64,000 nucleotides of DNA from Frateuria_A sp051900415. GTDB lineage: Bacteria; Pseudomonadota; Gammaproteobacteria; Xanthomonadales; Rhodanobacteraceae. Shown piece after piece: positions 1 to 7,741 of the stretch; within the stretch, counting starts at the first letter, position 1, and the number at the start of each line of letters is the position of its first letter. The notes under the pieces are model-generated. The model did not search any database. It saw only the letters and a program-made list of their open reading frames with translations, and was not told the origin of the DNA. The translations under genes were made by a program, and so were the position numbers. The DNA lies in contig NZ_JBHZGL010000004.1 in the NCBI RefSeq assembly GCF_051900415.1, positions 62,001-126,000 on the forward strand, in the 5' to 3' direction.

Positions 1-108
1 GCCGGGGTGGCGCACGGGATCGACGAAGGCCAGCGCCACGCGTTGCGCCGGCTGCGCGGCCAGCCATTTGTCCACGTAGCTCTGCAGGGCGTCGTGGCTG
101 GCGTCCAT
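1..108 (-). CDS. 5' part of an unidentified gene running off the left edge
   Basis: The first 36 codons of a minus-strand gene are present and the rest lies outside the window. The ATG at 108-106 overlaps the TGA of gph (TGATG), so the gene is translationally coupled to gph and belongs to the same operon. The visible protein starts MDASHDALQSYVDKWL and continues without a stop. From memory, Xanthomonadales often carry a squalene/phytoene synthase-like gene downstream of ubiG-gph with a similar start, but 36 residues are not enough to assign that function. Confidence 0.6.
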   Translation of the reverse strand, partial: MDASHDALQSYVDKWLAAQPAQRVALAFVDPVRHPG

Positions 109-788
109 CACGCCACCGCCTGGCCGCGGCGCAGCCATTGGGCGAACTCCGCAGGCGTGTCCAGCACGGCGTCGGCGTTCCATTCGCGCGGATCGCCGCC
201 GTCGAGGTAACCCCAGGCCACCGCGACGGTGTAGAGCCCGGCGGCGGCACCGGCCATGACGTCGCGGCGGTCGTCGCCGACGAACAGGCTGCGTGCCGGA
301 TCGATGCCCGCGCGCGCGCAGGCCAGGCGCACGGGCGCCGGGTCGGGCTTCTTCACCGGCAGGGTGTCGCCACTGACCACCGCCGCCGCGCGGCCGTCCC
401 AGCCGATCCGCCTGAGCAGTTCATTGGTGAGGAACCCGGCCTTGTTGGTGACGATGCCCCAGCGCACGCCGGCGGCGTCGAGTTGGGCAAGCATCGGCTC
501 GATGCCCTCGAACGGGTGCGTGGCCTGGCCCATGACTTCTTCGTACAGCGCCAGGTAGCGCTCCACGCGCGCCTCCACCGCGGGCTCGCCGAGGTGGCCG
601 AAGGCGCAGCGCAATACCGCCCGCGCGCCACGCGAGACTACCTCGCGCACCGGCGCGTAGGGTGGCGCCGGCGCGCCCTCTTCCTCGCACTGGCGCTCGA
701 GCGCAGCGTAGAGGTCCGGAGCACTGTCGAGCAGCGTGCCGTCGAGATCGAACAGCACGCCTTCGATGATGTTCGGCAGCGGCTTCAT
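108..788 (-). CDS. gph: Phosphoglycolate phosphatase (HAD superfamily)
   Basis: This cytosolic HAD hydrolase dephosphorylates 2-phosphoglycolate, which arises from repair of oxidised DNA 3' ends. All four HAD motifs are visible: DLDGT with nucleophile D14 and acid D16, T114-N115-K116 (motif II), K147 in KKPDP (motif III) and GDD at 171-173 (motif IV). A cap domain lies between motifs I and II. The 226-residue length fits Gph. I chose the ATG at 788-786 because it overlaps the ubiG stop as ATGA; an ATG six codons upstream is in frame but less likely. The gene is in an operon after ubiG and is coupled to a partial gene by a TGATG overlap. A related HAD phosphatase such as an N-acetylmuramic acid 6-phosphate phosphatase (MupP) is the main alternative, because MupP is also found beside ubiG in pseudomonads. 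Confidence 0.85.
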   Translation of the reverse strand: MKPLPNIIEGVLFDLDGTLLDSAPDLYAALERQCEEEGAPAPPYAPVREVVSRGARAVLRCAFGHLGEPAVEARVERYLALYEEVMGQATHPFEGIEPMLAQLDAAGVRWGIVTNKAGFLTNELLRRIGWDGRAAAVVSGDTLPVKKPDPAPVRLACARAGIDPARSLFVGDDRRDVMAGAAAGLYTVAVAWGYLDGGDPREWNADAVLDTPAEFAQWLRRGQAVA

Positions 789-1495
789 GCCGGCTTGCGC
801 GCGCACAACAGGTAGTTGACCGCGGTGATGCGGCTCAACGAGGCCTTGCGCGTGAGCGGGTTGTAGGCCAGCCCGGAGACGTCCTCCAGCTCCAGCCCGG
901 CATGGCGCAGCAGGCGGCCCAGCTCGGAGGGTTTGAGGAATTGCGCGTAGTGATGGGTGCCGCGCGGCAGCAGGCGCATCACGTACTCCGCGCCGAGGAT
1001 CGCCGCGCCGAACGCGGCCGGTGTACGGTTGAGGGTGGACATGAACAGGCGCGCGCCGGGCTTGAGCATCCCGGCCAGGTCGTTCACCAGCGCGACCGGG
1101 TCGGGCACGTGCTCGATCAGCTCCATGCAGCAGACCGCGTCGAAGCTTTCAGGCTCGCCGGCGGCGAGTGCGGCGGAGGATTGCAGGCGGTAGTCGACCT
1201 GGAGCCCGGACTCGAACAAGTGCAGCTTCGCCACCTCGATGACTTTCTCGCCCAGGTCGATGCCGGTGACCCTCGCGCCGTTGCGGGCCAGCGCCTCGCT
1301 GAGCAGGCCGCCACCGCAGCCGACGTCGGCCACCTTCGCGTCGCGCAGGTCCACGCGGGCAGCGACGTAGGCGGCGCGCACGGGGTTGAGGTCGTGCAGC
1401 GGGCGGGATTCACCGTCCGGATCCCACCAGCGGGCGGCCAGCTTGTCGAAGCGGGCGATTTCGTCGGGGCTGACGTTGGTGGTGGTGTCGGTCAT
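785..1495 (-). CDS. ubiG: Ubiquinone biosynthesis O-methyltransferase UbiG
   Basis: UbiG performs both O-methylations of ubiquinone synthesis with SAM as donor. The 236-residue protein has the class I methyltransferase motif I DVGCGGG at 57-63, followed by the acidic GIDLG strand and a CMELIEH post-motif region. The N-terminal stretch EIARFDKLAARWWDP and the NPVRAAY segment are characteristic of UbiG. The stop overlaps the start of gph by four bases, so both are cotranscribed. The upstream 114 bp hold an inverted repeat and separate it from the YciI gene, which may mark its own promoter. Confidence 0.95.
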   Translation of the reverse strand: MTDTTTNVSPDEIARFDKLAARWWDPDGESRPLHDLNPVRAAYVAARVDLRDAKVADVGCGGGLLSEALARNGARVTGIDLGEKVIEVAKLHLFESGLQVDYRLQSSAALAAGEPESFDAVCCMELIEHVPDPVALVNDLAGMLKPGARLFMSTLNRTPAAFGAAILGAEYVMRLLPRGTHHYAQFLKPSELGRLLRHAGLELEDVSGLAYNPLTRKASLSRITAVNYLLCARKPA

Positions 1496-1532
1496 GGAGC
1501 GGTCCTTACGTGCGCAGACTTTTTAGGAGCTC

Positions 1533-1586
1533 GCTTGCGGGCGATGCGCTTTCGATGCGCCTTCAACCAGGGCATCGCCCGCAAGC
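1533..1586. repeat. 15-bp inverted repeat (REP-like)
   Basis: The arms GCTTGCGGGCGATGC (1533-1547) and its exact complement (1572-1586) are separated by 24 bp, between the YciI gene and ubiG. The structure is typical of short dispersed palindromic repeats in gammaproteobacteria. It has no T-run, so a terminator role is uncertain. No second copy was noticed in the window. Confidence 0.7.
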
Positions 1587-1609
1587 GGGCTGCTACGGGT
1601 GAGGGGCGG

Positions 1610-1864
1610 CTAGTGGGCCTGCCATTCGTACACCGTCACATCCCAACCGCCGCTGACGTGGGTCGGGTCGCGATGGGCGATGGCCTGCGCCTCGGCCAGG
1701 TCCGTCGCGCGCAGCAGGTAGGCGCCGCCGGACTTGTCGCCGAACGGGCCCGAACGCTCCACGCGACCTTGCGTGCGCAGTTCGTCGAGGAAGCGCTGGT
1801 GCGCCGGCACCACCGCCGGGTCGAACTGCGGGCGGCGCATGACCATGACGAGATAGAGGTTCAC
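1610..1864 (-). CDS. YciI family protein
   Basis: This is an 84-residue protein of the YciI/DGPF-like ferredoxin-fold family. It begins MNLYLVMVMRRP and has the conserved FLDELRTQGRVERSGPF and HRDPTHVSGG-like segments with the family's His/Asp pair. These proteins are small soluble dimers, and the precise function of most members is unknown. The start lies 9 bp after the stop of the MtaD-like gene on the same strand, so the two are probably cotranscribed. The length is normal for the family. Confidence 0.85.
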   Translation of the reverse strand: MNLYLVMVMRRPQFDPAVVPAHQRFLDELRTQGRVERSGPFGDKSGGAYLLRATDLAEAQAIAHRDPTHVSGGWDVTVYEWQAH

Positions 1865-1873
1865 GCGGGCTCC

Positions 1874-3205
1874 TTACGAAAACGCGGCGATGCGCTCGCG
1901 CCAGGCATGTGCCTTGGCCAGGATCGCCGCCGGATCGAGGTCGACCAGTTCACGCGCCGCCAGCTTGCGGCGCCCGGCGATCCACACGTCGGTCACCTGG
2001 TGGCGCCCGGCGGCATAGGCCAGCTGCGAGGCAACGTGGAACAGCGGCTGCGTCTCGATGTCGCTCAGCCGCACGGCAGCGAGATCGGCCTGCTTGCCCG
2101 GCTCGATCGAGCCGATGCGGGCGTCCAGGCCCATGGCCTTGGCGCCATTGAGCGTGGCCGCACGCAGAGCGTATGCCGCATCGAATGCCGCCGCGTCGGA
2201 GGCGACCGCCTTGGCGAGCAGCGCCGCGGTGCGCATCTCGCCGACCATGTCCAGGTCGTTGTTCGAGGCACAGCCGTCGGTGCCAATCGCCACGTTCACG
2301 CCAGCACGTCGCAGTTTCTCCGCCGGACAGAAGCCGGAGGCGAGCTTGAGGTTGGATTCGGGGCAATGCACCACCGACACGCCCGCTTCCGCGCAGGCGG
2401 CGATCTCGCCCTCGGTGAGCTGGGTCATGTGCACGGCGATCAAGCGATCGTTGACCAGGCCCAGCTTCTGCAGGCGCTGGAACGGGCGCAGTCCGGATTT
2501 CTTCTTCTCTTCCTCGACCTCGTGCGCGGTCTCGTGCAGATGCAGGTGGACGGGGATGTCGAGCTGGTCGGCCAGCATGCGGATGCGCTCGAAACTCTCG
2601 TCCGACACCGTATAAGGCGCATGCGGCGCGAAGGCCGTACCGACCAGCCCGTCGCCCCGGAAGCTGTCGTGCACTTCGCCGCCGCGTTCGAAATATTCGT
2701 CCTGGCTCTTGGCCCAGGCGGTCGGGAACTCGATCACCGGCAGGCCGACCACGGCGCGGAAACCCAGCCGCCGGTAGGTCGCGCCGATCACGTCGGGGAA
2801 GAAGTAGTTCTCGTTGGCGCAGGTGGTGCCGCCGCGCAACATCTCGGCGACCGCGAGCTCGACGCCGTCGCGCACGAACTCCGGCCCGATCACCTTCGCT
2901 TCGGCCGGCCAGATGTGCTGTTGCAGCCAGGTCATCAGCGGCAGGTCGTCTGCCAGGCCGCGCAGCAGCGTCATGGGGTTGTGCGTGTGGCTGTTGACCA
3001 GGCCGGGGATCAGCGCGTGCTCAGGCAGCTCCACCCGCTCGCGCGGCGCGTAAGCCTCGCGCGCCTGGGCAGTCGGCAGGACCGCCTTGATCTCGCCGCC
3101 GTCGATCGCGACCGCGTGGTGCTCCAGCACGACCGCATGCGGCTCGACGGGAACCACCCAGCGGGCTTCGATGAGGAGGTCGATCTCGGAGGTGGCTTCA
3201 GTCAT
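1874..3205 (-). CDS. mtaD: 5-methylthioadenosine/S-adenosylhomocysteine deaminase-like amidohydrolase (TRZ/ATZ family)
   Basis: This 443-residue amidohydrolase-superfamily enzyme probably deaminates MTA/SAH or a related adenosine derivative in the cytosol. The metal-binding HTH is at H73 and H75. The HLHLHE segment lies at 220-225, and the catalytic aspartate is in GTDG at about 310. The N- and C-terminal beta-sandwich halves flank the barrel as in MtaD and SsnA. It heads the minus-strand cluster mtaD-yciI-ubiG-gph. SAH deamination would fit beside the SAM-using UbiG, but guanine or hydroxydechloroatrazine-type substrates cannot be excluded from sequence alone. Confidence 0.85.
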   Translation of the reverse strand: MTEATSEIDLLIEARWVVPVEPHAVVLEHHAVAIDGGEIKAVLPTAQAREAYAPRERVELPEHALIPGLVNSHTHNPMTLLRGLADDLPLMTWLQQHIWPAEAKVIGPEFVRDGVELAVAEMLRGGTTCANENYFFPDVIGATYRRLGFRAVVGLPVIEFPTAWAKSQDEYFERGGEVHDSFRGDGLVGTAFAPHAPYTVSDESFERIRMLADQLDIPVHLHLHETAHEVEEEKKKSGLRPFQRLQKLGLVNDRLIAVHMTQLTEGEIAACAEAGVSVVHCPESNLKLASGFCPAEKLRRAGVNVAIGTDGCASNNDLDMVGEMRTAALLAKAVASDAAAFDAAYALRAATLNGAKAMGLDARIGSIEPGKQADLAAVRLSDIETQPLFHVASQLAYAAGRHQVTDVWIAGRRKLAARELVDLDPAAILAKAHAWRERIAAFS

Positions 3206-3230
3206 CGCGGTCTCGTGTAGCGGTGGAACG

Positions 3231-3262
3231 AAAACGGCACGGCGCCTGCGCTGCCGTGCCGT
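3231..3262 (-). terminator. Rho-independent terminator of efp
   Basis: A 10-bp perfect stem (3234-3243 pairing with 3253-3262, 9-nt loop) is followed on the minus strand by a T-run corresponding to the A's at 3231-3234. It lies just after the efp stop and before the mtaD start, which separates the two transcripts. Confidence 0.8.
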
Positions 3263-3282
3263 CGGGTTTGCTGCAGCGGCGC

Positions 3283-3852
3283 TTACTTGCCGACGCGGCT
3301 GACGTATTCGCCGGTGCGGGTGTCGACCTTGATCACCTCGTCGGTGCCCACGAACAGCGGCACGCGCACCACGGCGCCGGTTTCCAGCGTGGCCGGCTTG
3401 CCGCCGCCGCCGGAGGTGTCACCGCGGACGCCCGGGTCGGTCTCGGTGATCTTCAGCTCGACGAAGTTCGGTGCCTGCACGGTGATGATCTCGCCGTTGA
3501 ACAGCGTGACCACGCACTCTTCCTCGCCCTTGAGCCACTTCGCCGCGTCACCCACGCCCGCCTTCGTGGCCTGGTGCTGCTCGAAGCTCTCCTGCTGCAT
3601 GAAGTGCCAGAACTCGCCGTCGGAGTAGAGGAACTGCATGTCGGTATCGGTGACGTCGGCGACCTCGAAGGAGTCGGACGACTTCATCGTCTGTTCGGTG
3701 GTGCGGCCCGTCTTCAGGTTGCGGATGAAGATGCGGGTGAACGCCTGGCCTTTGCCGGGCTTGATGAAGTCGGCGTCGGTGATGACCCACGGATCGTTGT
3801 TGTGAAGGATCTTCATACCCTTCTTGACGTCGTTGAGACCGGCGGTCGCCAT
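3283..3852 (-). CDS. efp: Translation elongation factor P
   Basis: EF-P binds stalled ribosomes and promotes peptide bond formation at polyproline stretches. The 189-residue protein has the full three-domain length. The KPGKGQAF loop carries K34, the residue that is beta-lysylated in the EpmAB pathway. The divergent neighbour is epmB, the aminomutase of that same pathway, which supports modification by (R)-beta-lysine rather than rhamnose. An 87-bp divergent region separates the two starts, and a strong terminator follows the gene. Confidence 0.97.
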   Translation of the reverse strand: MATAGLNDVKKGMKILHNNDPWVITDADFIKPGKGQAFTRIFIRNLKTGRTTEQTMKSSDSFEVADVTDTDMQFLYSDGEFWHFMQQESFEQHQATKAGVGDAAKWLKGEEECVVTLFNGEIITVQAPNFVELKITETDPGVRGDTSGGGGKPATLETGAVVRVPLFVGTDEVIKVDTRTGEYVSRVGK

Positions 3853-3939
3853 GCGCTTTCTGCTCCAGAGGTAAACACCGCCGTTCCGGCGGCTAAAATA
3901 GGGGTTTGCACGGGCCCGAAGCCCGCCTCAAGGCCCACC
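3853..3939. promoter_or_regulatory. Divergent efp/epmB intergenic region
   Basis: The 87-bp region holds a short hairpin (CCGCC/GGCGG, 3878-3892) and the AT-rich stretch TAAAATA at 3894-3900. That stretch can be read as a -10-like element on either strand (TAAAAT for epmB, TATTTT for efp). No convincing -35 hexamer is visible at 17 bp, so the promoter assignment is tentative. Confidence 0.35.
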
Positions 3940-4950
3940 ATGATAACCGCAAGCCCCGCCGCCCGCCTATCGCCGACCCTGCCCGACTGGCGCGAGCTGT
4001 GGCGGGACGCGATCACCGACGCCGGCGAGTTGCTCGATGTCGTGGGACTCGCGCACCTGGCCGATCGGCTGCCGCCGGCCGATGCCGGCTTCGCGCTGCG
4101 GGTGCCGCGGGGTTTCGTGGCGCGCATGCGCCAGGGTGATGCTCGCGACCCGTTGTTGCTGCAGGTGTTGCCGCAACTGGCCGAACTGGACCATGTGCCC
4201 GGTTTCGTCCCGGACGCCGTGGGCGACCTGGCCGCGCGCGAGGCGCAGGGCGTGCTGCACAAGTACCACGGCCGCGCGCTGCTGATCGCCAGTGGCAGTT
4301 GCGCGATCAACTGCCGCTACTGCTTCCGCCGGCACTTCCCTTATGGCGAGGAGATCGCCGCAGCCGGGCAATGGAAGCAGGCGCTGGCCCATCTCAAGGA
4401 CGATGCGTCGATCAGTGAGCTGATCCTGTCCGGCGGCGACCCGCTCGCCCTGGCGACCTCGAAGCTGGAAGAGCTCGGCCGTGGCCTGGCCGACCTGCCC
4501 CAGGTGACCCGCCTGCGTATCCACACCCGCCTGCCGGTGGTGCTGCCCGAGCGCATCGACGGGCCATTCCTGGCCTGGCTGGAGGCTCTGCCGCTGCAGA
4601 AGGTCGTGGTGCTGCACGCCAACCATGCCAACGAGTTCGACGCCGGCGTGGACGCCGCCTGTGCGGCCCTGCGCCAGGCCGGTGCCACGCTGCTCAACCA
4701 GTCCGTGCTGCTGCGCGGGGTCAATGACGCGCCCGCTTCGCTGGCCGCGCTGTCCGAGCGGCTTTTCGCCGCCGGCGTGCTGCCCTACTACCTGCACCAG
4801 CTCGACCGCGTGCAGGGCGCGGCCCATTTCGAAGTGGACGACGCGCGCGCCCTGGCCCTGGTCGAGGACCTGCGCCAGCACCTTCCCGGCTACCTGGTAC
4901 CTCGGCTGGTGCGCGAGGTCGCCGGGGACGCTTCCAAGCGCCCACTGTGA
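3940..4950 (+). CDS. epmB: EF-P (R)-beta-lysylation protein EpmB (lysine 2,3-aminomutase family)
   Basis: EpmB is a radical SAM, PLP-dependent enzyme that converts (S)-alpha-lysine to (R)-beta-lysine for EpmA to attach to K34 of EF-P. The radical SAM cluster CxxxCxxC is at C121, C125 and C128 within CAINCRYCF, followed by the GGDP motif. The C-terminal YLHQLDRVQGAAHF segment is typical of the family. I chose the ATG at 3940, which gives 336 residues. The reading frame is open far upstream but antisense to efp, so that extension is a shadow. The efp neighbour makes the EpmB assignment stronger than a free lysine aminomutase. Confidence 0.95.
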   Translation: MITASPAARLSPTLPDWRELWRDAITDAGELLDVVGLAHLADRLPPADAGFALRVPRGFVARMRQGDARDPLLLQVLPQLAELDHVPGFVPDAVGDLAAREAQGVLHKYHGRALLIASGSCAINCRYCFRRHFPYGEEIAAAGQWKQALAHLKDDASISELILSGGDPLALATSKLEELGRGLADLPQVTRLRIHTRLPVVLPERIDGPFLAWLEALPLQKVVVLHANHANEFDAGVDAACAALRQAGATLLNQSVLLRGVNDAPASLAALSERLFAAGVLPYYLHQLDRVQGAAHFEVDDARALALVEDLRQHLPGYLVPRLVREVAGDASKRPL

Positions 4951-4957
4951 CAATGCG

Positions 4958-4977
4958 GCCCGCCGGATGAGGCGGGC
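4958..4977 (+). terminator. Possible weak terminator hairpin after epmB
   Basis: A 7-bp stem (4958-4964 with 4971-4977) begins 7 bp after the epmB stop. It is followed by GTTGCCTTTGTG, which has only a short T-run. It may end epmB transcription before fimX. Confidence 0.4.
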
Positions 4978-5127
4978 GTTGCCTTTGTGCGAGTTGCCGC
5001 TGGCGCTCTGTGGGGGAATCCGTTACAAACCGTGGATGGAAGGTGAACGGCTGGAACCGGCTCGCCTTCCGGTCGCGGCGAGGGGCGCCAGCGATCCCGC
5101 CGATCCACGGGCAGCCGCCAGGGCTCA

Positions 5128-7167
5128 ATGAAAAAAGACTCCGTCATCAAGATCCTCTTCGTCGAAAAATCCGTCGAGGATGCCGAACAGATCATCAGCC
5201 TGCTGCGCAACGCCGGCATCGCGGTACGTCCCGCGCGGGCGACCCAGGCCGACCAGGTGCAGGCGGCACTGGACGAGCTGGAGCCGGACATCGTGCTGTT
5301 CGACCCCGCCGCCGGCCTGGAGCTGCGCGAGGTCGCCCACCTGCTGGACGCGCACGGCCGCGACGTGGCACTGCTGGCGCTGGTCAACCAGCTCGACACC
5401 CAGAGCGTGGCCGAGATGTTCGCCGGCGGCGTGCGCGGCACCGCGCTGCGCACCCAGCCCAAGCAGCTGATCGCGGTGCTGCAGCGCGAGTTCGAGTCGC
5501 TGCACACACGCCGCCAGGTACGCCTGCTGGAAGCCGCGCTGCGCGAGTCCGAGCGTCGTTGCGACGCCCTGCTCGATTCCTCCACCGACCCCATCGCCTA
5601 CGTGCACGAAGGCATGCACGTGCGCGCCAATCGCGCCTACCTGGAAACCTTCGGCTACGAGGAGTTCGACGACCTCCTCGGCCTGCCGGTGCTGGACATG
5701 ATCGGCACGGCGGACGCCGAGGCTTTCAAGGGGCTCCTGCGCGCCCATTCGCGCAAGGAAAAGGCGGCCAACCAGGTCGAGCTGCAGGCGCGCCGCGCCG
5801 ACGCCAGCACCTTCAAGGCCACGGTCGAATTCGCCGGCGCCACCTTCGAGGGCGAACCCTGCCTGCAAATCGTGTTCCGCCGTCAACAGGTAGACCCGGC
5901 GCTGATCGAACAACTGCAGCGCGATCCGGTCACCGGCCTGTTCAACCGCGCCCGCACGCTCGAGACCATCGATGAATCCGTGGCCGCCGCGGCCAAGGGC
6001 AAGAAGGGCCAGACCCTGCTGCTGATCGAGCCGGACAACTGGCAGACCATCGTCGCCGGCATCGGCCTGGGCCAGGCCGACGAGCTACTGGCGGCATTCG
6101 CGGGCCGCATCAGTGCGCTGCTGGGCGAGACCGACATGGCCGGCCTGCTGGCCGAGCACACCATCGGCGTGATGCTCCAGTCGCGCAGCGACGAGGCGAT
6201 CAAGCAGTGGATCGACGGCGTGCTGCAGTCCATCGCCAGCGACATTTTCGACGCCGGCACCCGCTCCATCACGGTCACGGCCAGCATCGGCGGCAGCCTG
6301 CTGGGCGAGAAGAATGCCAATGCCGAGCTGCTGCTCAACCAGGCCAGCCAGGCGCTGCGCAACGCGCAGAGCCAGGGCGGCGGTCGCAGCGAGCTGCACG
6401 ACCCGGCCGCACGCGAGAAGGCCGAGGAAGAGCGCGAGCGTTACTGGCTGCAGCTGCTCAAGCAGGCGCTGGAACAAGACAATTTCGTGCTCTACCACCA
6501 GCACACGATCAGCCTGCAGGACGCCGAGGGCGAATATTCCGAGGTGCTGCTGCGCATGAACGGTCCGCAGGGCGAGGTGCTGCCTGGCTTCTTCATGCCG
6601 ATCGCCGAAAAGCACGGCCTGACCCCGGCGATCGACCGCTGGGTGCTCAACCGCGCGATCGAAATGCTCAAGGCGCGCGACGGCCAGGGCGTGCAGACCA
6701 CGTTCTTCGTCAAGCTCACGGCCCAGTCGATGCAGGAGGCCGCGTTCCTGCCCTGGCTGGAAGACCGACTCAAGCGCGCCGGGCTGCGCCAGGGCCAGAT
6801 CGTGCTGGAGATGACCGAGAGCAAGGTGGTGACGCTGCTGCGTCCGGCGCAGGAGTTCATCACCCGCTGGAAGAAGATGGGCGGGCGCTTTGCGCTGGAG
6901 CAGTTCGGCTCGGGCCTCAATTCGTTCCAGTTGCTGACCCACATCGACGCCGACTACCTGAAGATCGACCGCACCTACATGAACCAGTTGCCGCAGCACC
7001 CCGAGAACCAGAAGAAGATCGGGGAGATCTGCGTGCAGGCCCACGAGATGAAGCGACTGACCGTGGCCGAGTGGGTCGAGGATGCAACCAGCACCTCGCT
7101 GCTGTTCGCCTGCGGCGTGGATTTCGTGCAGGGCAACTTCCTGCAGGAGCCGCAGCGGTTGATGTAG
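5128..7167 (+). CDS. fimX: FimX-like c-di-GMP receptor (REC-PAS-GGDEF-EAL, degenerate)
   Basis: This 679-residue protein has the FimX architecture: a degenerate receiver domain (about 1-125), a PAS domain (about 140-255), a GGDEF-like domain (about 265-430) and an EAL-like domain (about 435-679). The GGDEF signature is replaced by AEHTI near residue 342. The EAL signature reads EVLLRM at 472. The catalytic DDFG is EQFG, and the AEGVE loop is AEWVE. It should therefore bind c-di-GMP without making or cleaving it. In Pseudomonas and Xanthomonas, FimX controls type IV pilus assembly through PilZ and PilB, and this protein probably acts the same way at the cell pole. It stands alone, with a bidirectional terminator downstream. 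Confidence 0.9.
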   Translation: MKKDSVIKILFVEKSVEDAEQIISLLRNAGIAVRPARATQADQVQAALDELEPDIVLFDPAAGLELREVAHLLDAHGRDVALLALVNQLDTQSVAEMFAGGVRGTALRTQPKQLIAVLQREFESLHTRRQVRLLEAALRESERRCDALLDSSTDPIAYVHEGMHVRANRAYLETFGYEEFDDLLGLPVLDMIGTADAEAFKGLLRAHSRKEKAANQVELQARRADASTFKATVEFAGATFEGEPCLQIVFRRQQVDPALIEQLQRDPVTGLFNRARTLETIDESVAAAAKGKKGQTLLLIEPDNWQTIVAGIGLGQADELLAAFAGRISALLGETDMAGLLAEHTIGVMLQSRSDEAIKQWIDGVLQSIASDIFDAGTRSITVTASIGGSLLGEKNANAELLLNQASQALRNAQSQGGGRSELHDPAAREKAEEERERYWLQLLKQALEQDNFVLYHQHTISLQDAEGEYSEVLLRMNGPQGEVLPGFFMPIAEKHGLTPAIDRWVLNRAIEMLKARDGQGVQTTFFVKLTAQSMQEAAFLPWLEDRLKRAGLRQGQIVLEMTESKVVTLLRPAQEFITRWKKMGGRFALEQFGSGLNSFQLLTHIDADYLKIDRTYMNQLPQHPENQKKIGEICVQAHEMKRLTVAEWVEDATSTSLLFACGVDFVQGNFLQEPQRLM

Positions 7168-7184
7168 CCCCCCGGCCAGGCTGA

Positions 7185-7235
7185 CCTGTGCCGGCCTGCC
7201 GCATGGCGGTCGCGCACAGGGCGTGCTCCGACAGG
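7185..7235. repeat. Degenerate copy of dispersed repeat R1
   Basis: This stretch contains CCTGTG and the arm-like GGTCGCGCACAGGGCGTGC, resembling one arm of the GTAGGAGCGCAC-type inverted repeat found intact at 16990, 49561, 52863 and 63648. The left arm is mostly lost. Confidence 0.55.
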
Positions 7236-7260
7236 GATCTCGACTTTCTGACGCGCAAAC

Positions 7261-7292
7261 GAAAGCCCCGCGGATCGCTCCGCGGGGCTTTC
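7261..7292. terminator. Bidirectional terminator between fimX and rplS
   Basis: A perfect 14-bp stem (7261-7274 with 7279-7292, loop TCGC) begins GAAA and ends TTTC, so it can act on both strands. It separates the convergent fimX gene and the rpsP-rimM-trmD-rplS operon. Confidence 0.85.
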
Positions 7293-7314
7293 GCGTAAAC
7301 CGCTATGCCAGCGC

Positions 7315-7716
7315 TTACTCGGCGGCGGCGGCAGCAGCAGCCTTGGCAGCAGCCTTGGCAGCAGACACGGCGGCGATGTCTTCCTTGATGCGGGCAGCCT
7401 TGCCTTCCAGGCCGCGCAGGAAGTACAGCTTGGCGCCACGGACCTTGCCCTTGCGCTTGACCTGCACCGAATCGATCGCCGGGCTGTGCGCCTGGAACAC
7501 GCGCTCCACGCCGGTGCCGTGCGAGATCTTGCGCACGGTGAAGGCCGAATGCAGGCCGCGGCTGCGCTTGGCGATGACGATGCCCTCGAAGGCCTGCACG
7601 CGCTCGCGGTTGCCTTCCTTCACCTTGACGTTGACCACCACGGTGTCGCCGGGGCCGAATTCCGGCAGCTGGCGGGTGATCTGCTCGGCTTCGAACTGTT
7701 CGATGATCTTGTTCAT
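7315..7716 (-). CDS. rplS: 50S ribosomal protein L19
   Basis: L19 lies at the 30S-50S interface. The 133-residue protein starts MNKIIEQFEAEQI and carries the conserved FGPGDTVVVNVKVKEG and RVQAFEGIVIA segments. The C-terminus is extended by an Ala/Lys-rich tail that ends in an alanine run. The ATG at 7716-7714 is the family start; an in-frame extension further upstream is not plausible. It is the last gene of rpsP-rimM-trmD-rplS, 25 bp after trmD. Confidence 0.97.
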   Translation of the reverse strand: MNKIIEQFEAEQITRQLPEFGPGDTVVVNVKVKEGNRERVQAFEGIVIAKRSRGLHSAFTVRKISHGTGVERVFQAHSPAIDSVQVKRKGKVRGAKLYFLRGLEGKAARIKEDIAAVSAAKAAAKAAAAAAAE

Positions 7717-7741
7717 GGCAACACCTGATTGAAATTTGCAA

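Noticed and set aside
902..3220. A 772-codon plus-strand open frame across ubiG, yciI and mtaD
   Set aside because: It is antisense to well-supported genes, has the Arg/His/Gln-rich composition of a GC-rich shadow frame and no recognisable domain. Similar long shadows at 4721-4953, 50559-53024, 53052-55397 and 56575-59799 were left out for the same reason.
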